Below are positions 1-25,607 of a DNA stretch of 64,000 bases, piece after piece. Under the pieces are notes generated by a model. That model did not search any database. It saw only the letters and a list, made by a program, of their open reading frames with translations, and had not been told where the DNA came from. The stretch is taken from positions 7,797,001 through 7,861,000 of the forward strand of contig CAMQGK010000144.1 in assembly GCA_947000775.1 (NCBI GenBank), read 5' to 3'. The position numbers and the translations under genes were made by a program. The stretch is from Pterois miles (taxonomy: Eukaryota > Chordata > Actinopteri > Perciformes > Scorpaenidae). Numbering within the stretch: the first letter of the stretch is position 1; every line of letters begins with the position of its first letter.

Positions 1-112
1 TCGTCGCTGTCCTGTTTGAATTAATAAAATGAAACATGTTGAGCCTACATGGAAGGAAGGCACACAATCGACATGGCTGTTTGACAGTGCGTTACTACAC
101 TAGCACTCCCAC

Positions 113-3100
113 CTTAGAGAAAGTCTTGTAGAAAGCCTTGTACTCATCCTCCTCGACCTCCTTAGCTGGTCTCTGCCAGATGGGCTTGATGTCATTCATC
201 AGTTCCCAGTCCCACACGGTTTTCTCAACCTACAACAAGACACACAAAAAGATATCAAAAATGGCCCAAGAGCATTTCTTTTCAAACAATCAGACCAAAT
301 TATTTAGTTATTTAGTTAAAATGACCAATGAAACAGCATTAAGCTTAATCAAATATTTTATTTTATTTTGCCTCTCCATATGATCATATCGCCCACGCCT
401 ACATGTACTTCCTACCTTCTTTGTCTTAGGCTTCTCTTTGTCCTCCTCTTCTTCCTCTACCTCAGCCTCATCTTCAGTAGCCTCTTTCTCTGGCTCTTCT
501 GTTGCCTCAGCATCTTCCTCGATGGGCTCCTCAACTGTCTCAGTCTGGCATGGTGAGGATAAAAAAATTACGAAACAGCCATTCGTTCATTTCCATATTT
601 TGTCAGTTTTGTCATATAACTTAGCAGCTGGGATCAAGTCTGAGTCAACGTGTAGGAGGAAGTGTCTCAAGTAATCACCTTGCTGGCCCAAACGTAGATG
701 GGGAAGTTGATGAACTGAGAGTATTTCTTGACGAGGGTCTTGATGGTCTCCAGCTCCAGATAGTCTGAGGCCTCCTCTTTCAAGACCAGTCTGAGGTTAG
801 AAAAAGATGAGGAGGATTTCATTTCAAAGTCAATACTATTCCAACATTTCAGAACAGAGTTGTAACAGGAAGTAAGAAGTAGCTAATACAGATGATTATG
901 AGATGAATAAAACCAAAATGTAAACCCACGTGATGGTGGTTCCTCTGCCCAGCGTGTCCCCACGGGGGTCTTCGATGACAGAGAACTGATTGGAGTCAGA
1001 CTCCCAGATGTGCTGTGTGTCATTGTTGTGTTTGGAGGTCACGATGACTTTGTCGGCAATGAGGAAAGCAGAGTAGAAACCCACACCGAACTGGCCAATC
1101 AGCTCTGAGGTTGACTGATCCTCAGCCTGCATCTCTGTCATCTTGTTGAGGAACTCACTGGTGCCGGACTTGGCAATGGTGCCTAAGTTCTTCACCAGCT
1201 CATCTTTGGTCATTCCAATACCAGTGTCAGTGATGTGGAGCATGTTCTTCTCCTTATCAGACTGGAGAAAGGGACAATACAGTTACATTACCAACAGAGA
1301 AAGAACTATTAACATTACCAGTAAAGACTTATAGGAAGTTATTCTTATGCATACTTTTATTTTGATGGTCAGCTCCTCATTGGAGGCCATGGCGTTCTCG
1401 TTGGTCAGAGACAACAAGCGGATCTTATCCAGAGCGTCTGAAGCATTGGAGATCAGCTCCCTGAGGAAGATCTGAAACAGAAACAATAATCATTTGATCA
1501 TTAGTTCAGTCTTTTCTGAAGAGGTCTGTAAAACATAATGAGAAAACTGTGAATGCAGTCAGATGACAGAGACCCACACCGTGCCTTAACACTTAGCTTT
1601 CATTAATTCAGTGTCCGTTTGCAACTATTCAATTTTTCAAATACAGATTGGCTGGGATATTTGTTCAAAACTGGACGGCATAAAATTTGGCAGGTGCTGG
1701 TTTTAATGTGCGCCTTGATGGCATTTTTTATGATGTTAATGATTTTCATATTGAATTTGTTGTTCTGTACAAACAGGTATTTTAAGAAAGTGACATAAAA
1801 TGACAGTTCAGGTTACAGGCTAGGGTAAGTTTCTTGTATATAATTATAATATAGTTCTGTTTTGATTAGTTTCATAGACATTCAGTGACCACTACGAGGT
1901 ACATCTGTAAAATCTAATGCCAGCCAATACAACAGCTCAGCTATAAATTTTACATTTATAATGATAATAAAGTTCCGTTTTAACACTGTCAGATAAGTAT
2001 TAATATACACCAATGTTTATTATTGAGGTGGTAGTTTGTCGCGATGTTGTACATTATATGGAGAAGTGTTTTTAATAATATGCCCACTCCATTTACAAAC
2101 ATTAGGGGGAAAGAATATTACAAATGGAAACACATTTCAATATACCACTAACTACTAATAAACACTGCTGAATTAACACCTCTCTGATACAAATAAATCC
2201 ACAGAAATCATCTCACAAAACTGGTGATTGTACATTAAGATGCCATTTATTCCTGCTTACCTCCTTGTTCTTGTAGAGGGAGTTGATAATGAGCTTCATC
2301 ATACGGTTGACTTCAGCCTGAAAGGCGTGTTTTTCCGACTTCTCTCTGAGTTCCTTGATCTGAGCTGCATTCAATCCATCCAGCTGTATAGCCTCCTCCT
2401 CTCTGGAGATAGACAGACACATTCATCCACACACAGGTGAGATCCAGGACGTGCACAACAACAAATCATAGCTGCCAACAAACAGGCAAATCTATTCTCC
2501 CCTCTAGAGAGTTAAAGGTAAAGCCAAGACACACAAGCTTCCCTCATCTTAATGAGGGGCGTACAGTAAACGCAGCAAAGCTTCGTCACCACTACAATTG
2601 AAGGGTTGCTATGTGCATTTGTGTGCACAAGCTTGGCCATGTTGACCTTGTGCTGTTAACTCTAGGTTTAGTCGACCTTTCCTGACAGGGACAAACACGG
2701 TTCACTCTCAGGGGAAGATATTCAAAGTGACACTTACCTCTGCACCACCTCATCATCTGTTCTGGAGCCATCTCTGCTTTTACCAACATCCTCCTCTACT
2801 GTCCCATCGATATCAAGTTCATCTTCTGCCTTTACAGCAGCTGCCAAGGGACGAAAGTCAATGAATTAACAAACAGCAAAACATCACTTTCAGGTGTACA
2901 TGAAGAAATATTCAGCATTTAAGATAATTATTTTTATTTATTTAATTCAAAACCACTACATAAGAAAGGTGTAATGTTGAGTAGGCTGGCTTTTTCTTAG
3001 CCAGATTATGGATTTACATGTATACATTAGCACCGAATATAATGGGATAATAAGAAAGGTCAAGCCATCTTAGCCATTACTTGGATTTACATGGGTACAA

Positions 3101-3636
3101 TAGCAATGAGTTTAATGGGGTAATAGGAAAGGTGTAATGTTAATGTTGGCTTTCCTCAGCCATAACATGGATTTACATACATGCACACATTAGCAACGAT
3201 TTTAATGGCGTAATACGTAAGATAGCTGTCTTTTTCTTAGCTATAACATGGATTTACATGCATACACGACTTTAAAGGGGTGTTAGCTAGCATAAAACAG
3301 CTTTAACACAACGTTACATGGCATTTCAGCAGGAAACTTCTGGAAAACCAAATAGGAATAAACGGATACTACCTCTGCTCTATGAAATATGTTGAAGCCA
3401 GTGCCGTTTATGATTAACAAACTGACTAAATGAAGCTTTACGGCTACCAATCTATAAAGGCTGTAGCCACGAATGAGCGGAGAAGCACCAACCGAAGTTA
3501 ACGCTAGCTTACTGGCTAATGTTAGCTAGCTAAAATGTTAGGTAATAAAAAAGTGAGACGAGACAGAAAAGTCCCTCCGCTACTCACCAAAGGCCAAGAG
3601 TGCGAAAAGGAGACCTATCAGCCACACTCGTTTCAT
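113..3636 (-). CDS. hsp90b1: Endoplasmin (GRP94), N-terminal eight coding exons; gene continues past left edge
   Basis: Minus-strand exons in coding order: 3636-3588, 2840-2738, 2402-2261, 1471-1355, 1261-930, 790-679, 544-416, 229-113. All junctions are GT-AG with consistent phases, giving 367 codons of an expected ~800. The product starts with a signal peptide (MKRVWLIGLLFALLAF), then a short acidic pre-N region. The Hsp90 GHKL ATPase domain follows: NASDALD (residues 107-113), DTGIGM (149-154), GTIAKSGT (164-171) and GQFGVGF (193-199), with GRGTTIT at the exon 5 end. Next come the acidic charged linker and the start of the middle domain (VEKTVWDWELMND...). GRP94 is the ER-lumenal Hsp90 that folds client proteins such as integrins and Toll-like receptors (family knowledge). 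The ATG at 3636 was chosen because it opens the signal peptide. The middle, C-terminal and KDEL parts are outside the window. It is transcribed divergently from nt5dc3. Confidence 0.97.
1472..2260. other. hsp90b1 intron 3
   Basis: AT-rich intron between coding exons 3 and 4. I see no reading frame related to the flanking gene, no tRNA-like element and no tandem repeat. Confidence 0.6.
2985..3285. repeat. Degenerate minisatellite in hsp90b1 intron 1
   Basis: About four imperfect copies of a 74-85 bp unit, each with GGATTTACAT (near 3010, 3083, 3169 and 3249) followed by a 'tagca..g..tttaatggg.taata' stretch. It lies inside hsp90b1 intron 1 (2841-3587). The rest of that intron shows nothing recognisable. 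Confidence 0.7.
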
Positions 3637-3780
3637 TATGATGTACCGCTTGAATGGCGATCTTCAGCTCCTGAAACAAAAGCCGGGAGATAAGTGCACG
3701 CAGCACTGCCTTAACAAGAAAGACTGACAAGCTACCTCTCCCACCATAAGAGCCCACTCTATTCAACCCGTGACGACCGA

Positions 3781-3799
3781 CCAATGGCTGCGCACCACG
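3781..3799 (+). promoter_or_regulatory. ER stress response element (ERSE), exact match
   Basis: CCAAT at 3781-3785, nine bases, then CCACG at 3795-3799: the full CCAAT-N9-CCACG consensus bound by NF-Y with ATF6/XBP1. It lies about 145 bp upstream of the hsp90b1 ATG, in the opposite orientation to the gene; ERSEs are known to work in both orientations. Confidence 0.85.
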
Positions 3800-3881
3800 C
3801 ACAACCTTTGACCAATCACAGCAGAGTCTTCGGTACATGTTGTCCAATCAGATTCTTCAACATAAGTCAATACCCGAAAAT

Positions 3882-3900
3882 CGTGGCTGGACACCATTGG
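3882..3900 (-). promoter_or_regulatory. Second exact ERSE, gene-sense orientation
   Basis: On the minus strand CCAAT (3900-3896), nine bases, then CCACG (3886-3882). It is an exact ERSE in the same orientation as hsp90b1, about 250 bp upstream of its ATG. Two further CCAAT boxes on the plus strand (3812-3816, 3844-3848) lie between the two ERSEs. This clustering resembles the multi-ERSE promoters known for mammalian GRP genes. Confidence 0.85.
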
Positions 3901-4176
3901 CCAGGAATGAATAATCAGCAGATCACTTCCTAAAATTCACCTCTGATTATGGAGGAGAAATCTCGGTTAACACGGTTGTTGAACTTGCTTTTCTAATGGC
4001 GTGTCACAGCCAAGTCACCCTGAAGATGGATGACATTTAAGACTTTCTTTATGGCTTTATTGTCACTGATTGTAGCGTTATATCTCTGTCTGTTCTGTTA
4101 GTCCAAACTGTATAATGTTTGCTTCCTTATGTGTTTATGGTGAAGTATCCACACTATTCCCTTTCCTATATAGGGA

Positions 4177-4844
4177 TTCATCGTACTTAGATAATCCTGG
4201 TGTGGAAGAATACACTGAACTAAACCATTTATATCCCACTCAGCATTGTAGAGGTAACATTTTCTCATAATTAATGATTGTTTAAAAATCTGTCAGAAAT
4301 CAAGTTTATTTTCATCCCCGCTAGAAATAAAAAATAGATTATAACAAGGCGTCTCATAAGTGCCTCCTAAACAGCCTAAAATGTGACCTAGCATATCATA
4401 ATTTTGATTTACCATAAGGAATGACAAATACTTATGGTAAAGATATTCCTTTATTGGTCCCACAGTGGAGAAATTCACATTCACATACATTCACAATAAA
4501 ACAATATTAGATACTATAAGTACAAAGCTTAGTCAAAATAATGAGACAGTGAGTCACAATATTGACTTAAAATGTCATACCTTTGCATTAAAAAAACTAA
4601 CTTTTGATTAAATATCTAATTATTATGACTTAGTATCATATCATAATGTTGACTGAGATATGAGATACTGAGTCACAGTGTGGGTCTAAGTCAAACTTAT
4701 GAGATAGTCAAAGTGAAGACAAAAGTGAGACTCAAAGTCAGAATAATGAGGCAGATTCATTGTACTTAGATATCCTCCTGTGGAAAAATACACTGATGAC
4801 TTAATGACTGATATCCTGCTCAGTTTTGTATAGGTAACATTTTG
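4177..4844. repeat. AT-rich segment bounded by ~88 bp imperfect direct repeats
   Basis: A block starting ATTCATCGTACTTAGATA at 4177-4264 recurs as ATTCATTGTACTTAGATA at 4755-4844; both end in GGTAACATTTT. The ~490 bp between them is made of variants of 'cataattttgact' and 'tgacttagtatctcat'. It also holds a minus-strand fragment like a LINE/SINE 3' end near 4440-4480, the reverse of 'ctccactgtgggacaaataaagg' seen at 10053. The type of element is unknown. Confidence 0.55.
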
Positions 4845-4849
4845 AGTAT

Positions 4850-5850
4850 TTTTGACCAACTACTATCTATACTGAGAACAAAGTTCTCCAAATACCCTGA
4901 TCCACCCAAAACAAAGGAAATTCACTACAAAATAATTAAGGATTTTTACCCTTCCAGTAAATTTTAAAGATTATGATTTGGCTTTGAGAGCAACAAGTGT
5001 GTTTTCTGTAAAGGTGATATCGAAACCACCGAGCATCTCTTTGCTTCGTGTTTCCATATCCAGTTGTTCTGGAAACAATTCATGGACTGGTTAAGAAGCT
5101 TATCCACAGCAATACCTACTATTTATCATTCATTCATTCATTCATTCATTCATCGTCAACCGCTTATCCCGTTAGGGGTCGTGGGGGGCTGGAGCCGATC
5201 CCAGCTAGCATTGGGCGAAGGCGGGGTTCACCCTGGACAGGTCGCCAGTCCATCGCAGGGCACATAGAGACAGACAACATATAGACAGACAACCATTCAC
5301 ACTCACATCCACATCTACGGGCAATTTAGAGTCATCAATTAACCTAAATTGCATGTTTTTGGACTGTGGGGGGAAGCCGGAGAACCCGGAGAAAACCCAC
5401 GCTTACGCGGGGAGAACATACAAACTCCACACAGAAGAGTCCCAAGCTGGAATCGAACTTACAACCCTCTTGCTGTGAGGCTACACCACCGTGCGGCCCT
5501 ACTATTTATCATAATAGTGATATTTTGGTGAATTTTTTGAAGACAAAAAAACTGCACCTAATGTTAATGTTTTACTAAATTTAGCTAAATTATTTATTCA
5601 TAAGGAAAAAATCTTAAAAACCCCACCCATCTTTATGTGCTATTATAACGCAACTCAACTCTATGTTAAGTCCCTGAAATTAATGAATTCAAAATATGCC
5701 AAAGATCTCTTTATATTACTTGAAAATTATCTGACCCAATATCTAACCATTACTTACTCCCTTTTTTTTATTCATGTCATGTTTTTTAAATTTTTTATTT
5801 ATTTTATTATCTGTGCAATTTTATGTCTATTGTGATATCTGCTCAGCTTT
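4850..5850 (+). pseudogene. L1-like LINE ORF2 C-terminal remnant, interrupted by another repeat
   Basis: Before the inserted repeat, the plus strand encodes a CX2CX8HX4C motif (first Cys codon 4998-5000) followed by FWKQFMDWL. This is the zinc-binding end of L1/Tx1-type reverse transcriptases. Just upstream, frame fragments read PDPPKTKEIHYKIIKDFYP, which also fits L1 ORF2. After the insert, the frame first resumes and then shifts to LAKLFIHKEKILKTPPIF and LFILLENYL, the usual ORF2 C-terminus. Frameshifts and stops show it is dead. Clade assignment is by recall of the motif pattern. Confidence 0.75.
5115..5512. mobile_element. Teleost interspersed repeat inserted into the LINE remnant, with 15 bp target duplication
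   Basis: The 15-mer CCTACTATTTATCAT occurs at 5115-5129 and again at 5498-5512, flanking the insert. The insert starts with CATT repeats and continues with motifs common in fish genomes: CCGCTTATCC, CATTCACACTCACAT, GGCAATTTAGAGTCA, GGAGAAAACCCACGC and ACCACCGTGCGGCC. Removing the insert and one repeat rejoins the LINE reading frame. The class is uncertain; the target duplication length suggests retrotransposition. A degraded second copy is at 62965-63320. Confidence 0.75.
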
Positions 5851-8180
5851 GAGGATGCTAATTTTTTTATTGTAATGATTTTGCTAAATTCATCGTCTTG
5901 TGAGTAAAAGAAGAAAAAGCACTAAATGACTACACATTATCTGCACCACTGATGTTTGTCCACATAGTGTCGCTGTTCAGTCAGTGAGTTACAAATGCAG
6001 ATGTGATTTTTTTTTTTTTTTTTTTGGTCCCCTAAACACACAATCTAAACACTTTGTGAAAAACTGAGATAATGTCATACTGGAATCACTATTAGTTGGA
6101 TAAATAGTCTGTAACATTATCATACAATTATGCGCATTAAGTGCTGCTTGCTTAGTCTGTTTGACGGGTGTGTAACCGGTTGTGTGAGCAGTGGATGAGG
6201 CTTAAGGCTGCAGGTGCCAGACACCAAATATAGTTACAGTTATGGGTGTGGCATGTGTGATATTACATATGTGTGTGTGAGCTGAGCAGGTAATAACATA
6301 CAAGCACTTTTATGTTAGCCATTTTCGATGTTTTGTTTTGTATTGGGGGATGTGCAATAACTTGATATAGGCATCATGCAGTATTCTTGTATGCATCTGT
6401 GTGTGTTGATGAATGTTCATTGTGATTTGATTACACATGCACATATATTGTGTGTATGCAGAGAGATTGTGTTATTTGTGTTTTCTCAAATTCCTCTTTG
6501 AGACAATAAAGAGTAATGTAATCTAATCTAACATTTAAAACCTATGTTTGACACCAGTGCTTACGTCTATGGCTGTGTGCACTTTAGTTGTTTTAATTAA
6601 TTAAATAACAAAGCATATTATTTTCCCAAAACAACCCCTTAAAATTGATGGAAGCCAATTTTGAGATAGAAAGTCACAATGAAGACTTTCTATGTCAAAC
6701 TTATGAGATAGTCAAAGGTTGTCGTAAATTGTATCTTGAGACAAAAGTAAGACACTAAGACAGAATAATGAGACACTCAATCAAATGTTCACCTTAAAAA
6801 GTCAAATGTGTGTGAAATGACAACTAGTCCTCCCATAAATATGTCCTAAAAAGCCTAAATCGTGATTTAGCATCTTATAATTTTGACTATGATTATTTTA
6901 ATTTCTGTCTTTTATCTCTGCCATAAATTAAAAAAAAAATTAGACTGGGGCATCAAAGTGTGCCCTAAAATCCTTAACTTATGACCTAGCATCTCATAAT
7001 TTAGACTTAAGAGGGATGACAAAGTAAATAGGCAATATGACATACTACCCATGTAAAAAGTTTAGTGACAATAAGACAGCCAAAATCTCGACTTAAAATG
7101 TAATAGTTTTGATTAATTATCTCATTATTATGACTTAATATTTCATAATTGAAATATTAAGTCATAGTCTCATTAAGACCAGCTATTATTACTACTTAAT
7201 CAGAATAATGAGACATTCAAACTCTGAACTTTAAAAGTCAAACATATGTAACATTAAGACAATTAGATCTAATCCTCTCGTGTGCCTTAAAAAATATGTC
7301 CTTGCATCTCCTAATTTTGTCTAATCATGAGGAATAAGTAAAAACTTATGGTAAAATAATGTGAGATACAAATTAAAATGTTTGTGAGCCAAAATCTTAA
7401 CTTAAAATGTCATAATTCTACCTTAAAAACTCTAATCTTTGATTATATCATTATTATTTCATATATCATGTATCTCATAATTGAGATATTATTATACTCA
7501 TAATGTAGACTTTGTTTCCAAGTCACACTTATGAGATAAGTCTACATTATGACCTACAGTACCATCTCATAACTTGACTGAATGACAAAGTACTTATGAT
7601 ATTAAAACAGAGATATTATGTACCCAGCTGAATCTGAATATGTACCCACATTGTTTTTAATATTTCACCATGAAATACCCTTTTGAATAAAGGCTTTTTA
7701 TTTTATCTTTTTATTTATTTTATTTTTTTGTCAGAAGAGTGCCTTGGATTTCCTTGTTTTGAACTTTTGTGTATCCCACCAGAGATCACCTTCATCACAC
7801 TGATTTGAATTTCCGGGCACTCGTTCATAAGACAAAACCTCAACTAAAAATGTCATAATTTTGTCTTAAAAAGTCTAACTTTTGATCAGTTATTAATTAT
7901 TATGACTTGTCATGATAGAATAATGAGATAGTCACGTGTTGGACTTATACATTATTATTATTATTATTCCTATACTAAATTTATACTGTACTTTTTTGCC
8001 ATTCCTAACAGTTCCATCTATGCTATCTATTTTTGGCTTCCTGAAGTGCCATTAGGTCTGCAAGTTGCCTGCTGTACAGGAACTATATATTAATAATGGG
8101 TCAAAATTAAGTCATCTCACAAGTATGTCCTAAAAAGTATACATTGTTATTAGTAGTAGTGGTATTTATTATTATTATTA

Positions 8181-8213
<33 letters not shown>

Positions 8214-8334
8214 GTAGTAGTAGTATTTATTTATTTATTTATTTCGTTTTATTTGATAAAACGAAATAATTTGATAATATTTTTTTTATTTATGTATTTA
8301 TTTTATTCAATACCTCACGTATGATGTACTTTTT
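5851..8334. repeat. AT-rich intergenic DNA built from degenerate repeats
   Basis: Much of 6640-7660 and 7840-7930 consists of scrambled variants of 'tctcataattttgactt', 'aaaagtctaacttttgatt' and 'agaataatgagacattcaa', the family also seen at 4300-4740. A LINE/SINE-like tail, 'tttgagacaataaag' with ATCTA repeats, lies at 6498-6530. TTA and TTTA microsatellites lie at 8160-8250. No gene is visible. Confidence 0.6.
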
Positions 8335-8397
8335 TTAGCTAATCTATTTTTAGCTTCCATGAGAGCCCTTTTGTCTGAAAGCTGCCTGCTCTGTGTA

Positions 8398-8508
8398 ATA
8401 GGTCCATTCCTGGGTTATGCATATTTAATGCATGCATCTGCTGACATATCGCAGCAGTCTGGTGGACAGTAGGAAGTGACTGAACTCCAGACGCATCAGC
8501 CTCTGATT
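8398..8508 (+). promoter_or_regulatory. nt5dc3 promoter-proximal segment, copy 1 of 3
   Basis: About 240 bp upstream of the nt5dc3 ATG lies the near-palindrome ATGCATATTTAATGCAT (8417-8433), within a ~110 bp segment. That segment recurs in intron 1 at 9655-9763 (ATGCATATTTAAGGCAT at 9677) and at 10105-10215 (ATCCATATTTAATGCAT at 10127). The core resembles paired POU half-sites, which is inference. A CTGATTGG (reverse CCAAT) at 8502-8509 and higher GC after ~8520 fit a promoter. Confidence 0.45.
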
Positions 8509-8671
8509 GGCTGCTTGTCTTGGACGGTGCCAAACGCGGAAGTGACGTAAAAACTAGTCATCGAGCAGACAGGGACGCTTTCGGTATGGACAGACGAGCC
8601 TGAGTGCTGTATGTAGTCCTCCGGGAGTCCTCCTCGACCTACACCCGGGCTGCCACCCAGAGAACAGAGTC

Positions 8672-22818
<14,147 letters not shown>

Positions 22819-22910
22819 AGAGAGAGGACTGGATGTTCTCCATTGCTGACCTAATTATTATTTTTTTTAAGTTTTTTAGATGTGATATTTTAGACGATGC
22901 ATGCCACATT

Positions 22911-23734
22911 TTAAAGGAACAGTGTGTAACATTTCGGGGGATCTATTAGAAGAAATGGAAGATAATAGGTAAGGGACAATGTACAGCTTTGTTTGTACAG
23001 CTTTGTTGTTTGCATTGTTGTGAATGAAACTCTGACACAGCGAGTGTCAGAATTTTTTACAACAATGACCGGCTGTACATTATCCTGCTTATTACATAGC
23101 GGCTTACTTAAGAAATCAATAATTTGATACCAAAACGGTCCACCAGAGTCCGACATCAGAACTGCGTCCATAGCAACGATCTGTTATAAAGAAATAACAG
23201 ACTGTAGAACGCTGTGATTGACAATCAGAATAGAGCAGCACAGCTGTGTAATAATCATAACTGTATTTTCATTGGTGTATAATCACCTGAAACTAAGAAT
23301 TGTTGTAATTTTGTGAGCTTAGATTGAGTCCTTCATATCTACACAGAGAGCAAGTCCTCGACACAGAGTCCATGTTGCTCCGCCATGTTTCTGCAGTAGC
23401 TCAGAATGGACAAACCAACAACTGGCTCTAGAGAGAGACTTATGCATTTTTACGTTACCTGAAGGCCGCCGTAGTTCTGATGCGTTTGTGAAACGCAGTA
23501 ATTTGAGCCACAGAATGTAAAACCGTGGTTCCTCCATCTGACTTATGCTGCTCCCAAAGTAGTGTTATTATGGTATGAATGACCTCTGAGCAAGGTGAAC
23601 GGCGTTACCACGGTTTTGCACTTGCTGGCTCACATTACTGCAGTCTTGGAAAGATGAGCAGAGGAGTACTCAGCTGGTTGCAATCTGCAACCACAACACT
23701 AGATGCCGCCAAATCCTACACACTATACCTCTAA
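22911..23734 (+). mobile_element. TTAA-family B element copy 3, in the presumed nt5dc3 3' UTR
   Basis: It starts TTAAAGGAACAGTGTGTAAC, 93 bp after the nt5dc3 stop, and ends near CACTATACCTCTAA. It contains AATCACCTGAAACTAAGA and GGTTGCAATCTGCAACC. At ~824 bp it is longer than its relatives, with extra sequence in the first half. No clear AATAAA was seen between the stop and 23734, so whether the UTR reaches into it is inference. Confidence 0.65.
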
Positions 23735-23999
23735 GATATGTATACCTGGTAACAATCATGTAAAGGTTTGATGTTTATTAAGCTGTAAAGTAGTTAGTTG
23801 CGTACTTTCTGTCAAAGAATTTAGTCTAAACAGAACCAGCGGATTTAGTGTTTTTTTAAGTGAAATGCCACATGAAAGAATGAGCATTTAGATGTTTTGG
23901 TTTAACATGTGGACACCTTGTATTTAACATTTTTATCTCACACAGTTTTAAACATTGAATGCACTGATTGTTTTAGGGTTTTTAGTGTGTCTGTGTGTC

Positions 24000-24081
<82 letters not shown>
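24000..24081. repeat. (TG)n microsatellite, about 40 units
   Basis: A continuous TG run in the nt5dc3-opsin intergenic region. The rest of 23735-25607 shows only the inverted repeat at 24561-24698. Confidence 0.97.
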
Positions 24082-24085
<4 letters not shown>

Positions 24086-24560
24086 GGGTATATATTACTT
24101 ATGTTGTGAGGACAGAAATCTGTTTACACAGTCACATTGTGGAGACTCGCCTTCCTTTTGGGGACAAAATGCCCATCCTCATCATGTAAATCATTATGTG
24201 TTAGGGTGAAGACTTAGTTTAAGGGTAGTTTTAGGTTAAGGTGAGGGTAAGTCTCCAGGAAATGAATGTAAGTCAATGTAATGTCCTCTAAAGATATGAA
24301 ACTTGAATGTCTCTGTGTATGAGAGAGAGTGGTAGTGAGAAACTATGCAAAGATGCTGTATTTCCACACTCTGAACAATAGGGGACAGTCACACATCATG
24401 CCTATCATAGGTCTCTATAGTATGAATTGTTCACTGTCTAAAGGTTAGCTTTGTTTTTTCTGTCCTTTGCAGTTGTAAAACTATACGAGACTGTCAGTGA
24501 ACTGGGAATTTTCACATGTTTCACACATTTACATTACAGACTCTGTTGCCTTAATCTTTA

Positions 24561-24698
24561 TTGGAAAAGCTTGATTACCATAAATAATATTAGGCTATTA
24601 CAAAAATATACACATTGCAGTAATGTGGAAAAGACATACTGCAAAGTGAAAATTTTTGTAATAGCCTAATATAATCTATGGTAATCAAGCTTCTCCAA
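24561..24698. repeat. Long imperfect inverted repeat
   Basis: The left arm at 24561-24608 (TTGGAAAAGCTTGATTACCA, then AATATTAGGCTATTACAAA) is mirrored by the right arm at about 24651-24698 (TTTGTAATAGCCTAATAT, then TGGTAATCAAGCTTCTCCAA). The loop is about 42 bp. It may be a small fold-back element or a transcript hairpin. Confidence 0.8.
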
Positions 24699-25607
24699 TT
24701 TAGTGTCATTTCATTTTGAGCTACACGCCACACATTTATGCTCTGAGCTGTTTGTATTTAATCGTCTGAGCTGATTCCACATGACGCAGTCTGTACGTCT
24801 CATTTTAGCAGAAAAAATGTCATATTTGTCAGGAAAAAAAATAGAGCGTTGTTGCTATATTTAGCACAAGTGTTGCTATTTAACCTGCTAAAGGCAGCAT
24901 TGACTTTCATGGGTTTTTACACTTCTGTAGAAAATGCGTGAAATGTTTTCACACGATGGACTGAGAAGAATATATTTGATATTTAATCTGGAAAAATGGA
25001 AAAGTTAAATTAGTAGTTGCCACAACCAGGACCTTGTGATTTACAAGTGTTTCTGTAGTTTAAAATATGTGTTTTTATTTCACTGTTTATTAAAATGGAA
25101 ATGCTATCATTATCTGAGCCGAGTGCGTATATATGTCATATATGTCATGAATTTAAAGCAAATTGATATGGTTAGGCAATTGTTATGTAATTAGATTTAA
25201 TCAGCAGGTAAGATGTGTCTACTGAATGTGTAATCCATACACTCTTTTTTCCTTTTCTATTAGTTGTATAAACAACTAAAGGCAGAAATTCATAATTTGA
25301 AAATTAATTCTCAGGACCAATTCATTCCTCCTTAATATCCCTCAACTTTCCAATTACAATTATAGCAGTGGGTTTATTGGATTAATCCATTCAAATCTTG
25401 TTACGGACCAATTTGCTATATTGCATCTGGGGCTGTCTCCATCAGGCAGGTGCATAATCTGAGTTCTTCGAAAATAAGCCAAGCCGAGTGATTTAACAGG
25501 GATCAGAAATGATAAGATCAATGACGCTGCTGTGTCCTGAGCTGAACAGAGAGTTCAGTCTGTGGCCTCACAGTAGTTTCACCAAAGCTGGACTTCATTT
25601 AGGCACC

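Noticed and set aside
3901..4100. Search for a gene sharing the hsp90b1 promoter in the divergent direction
   Set aside because: A short ATG-started stretch near 3950 has no sustained frame or recognisable protein. The next supported gene is nt5dc3, 5 kb away.
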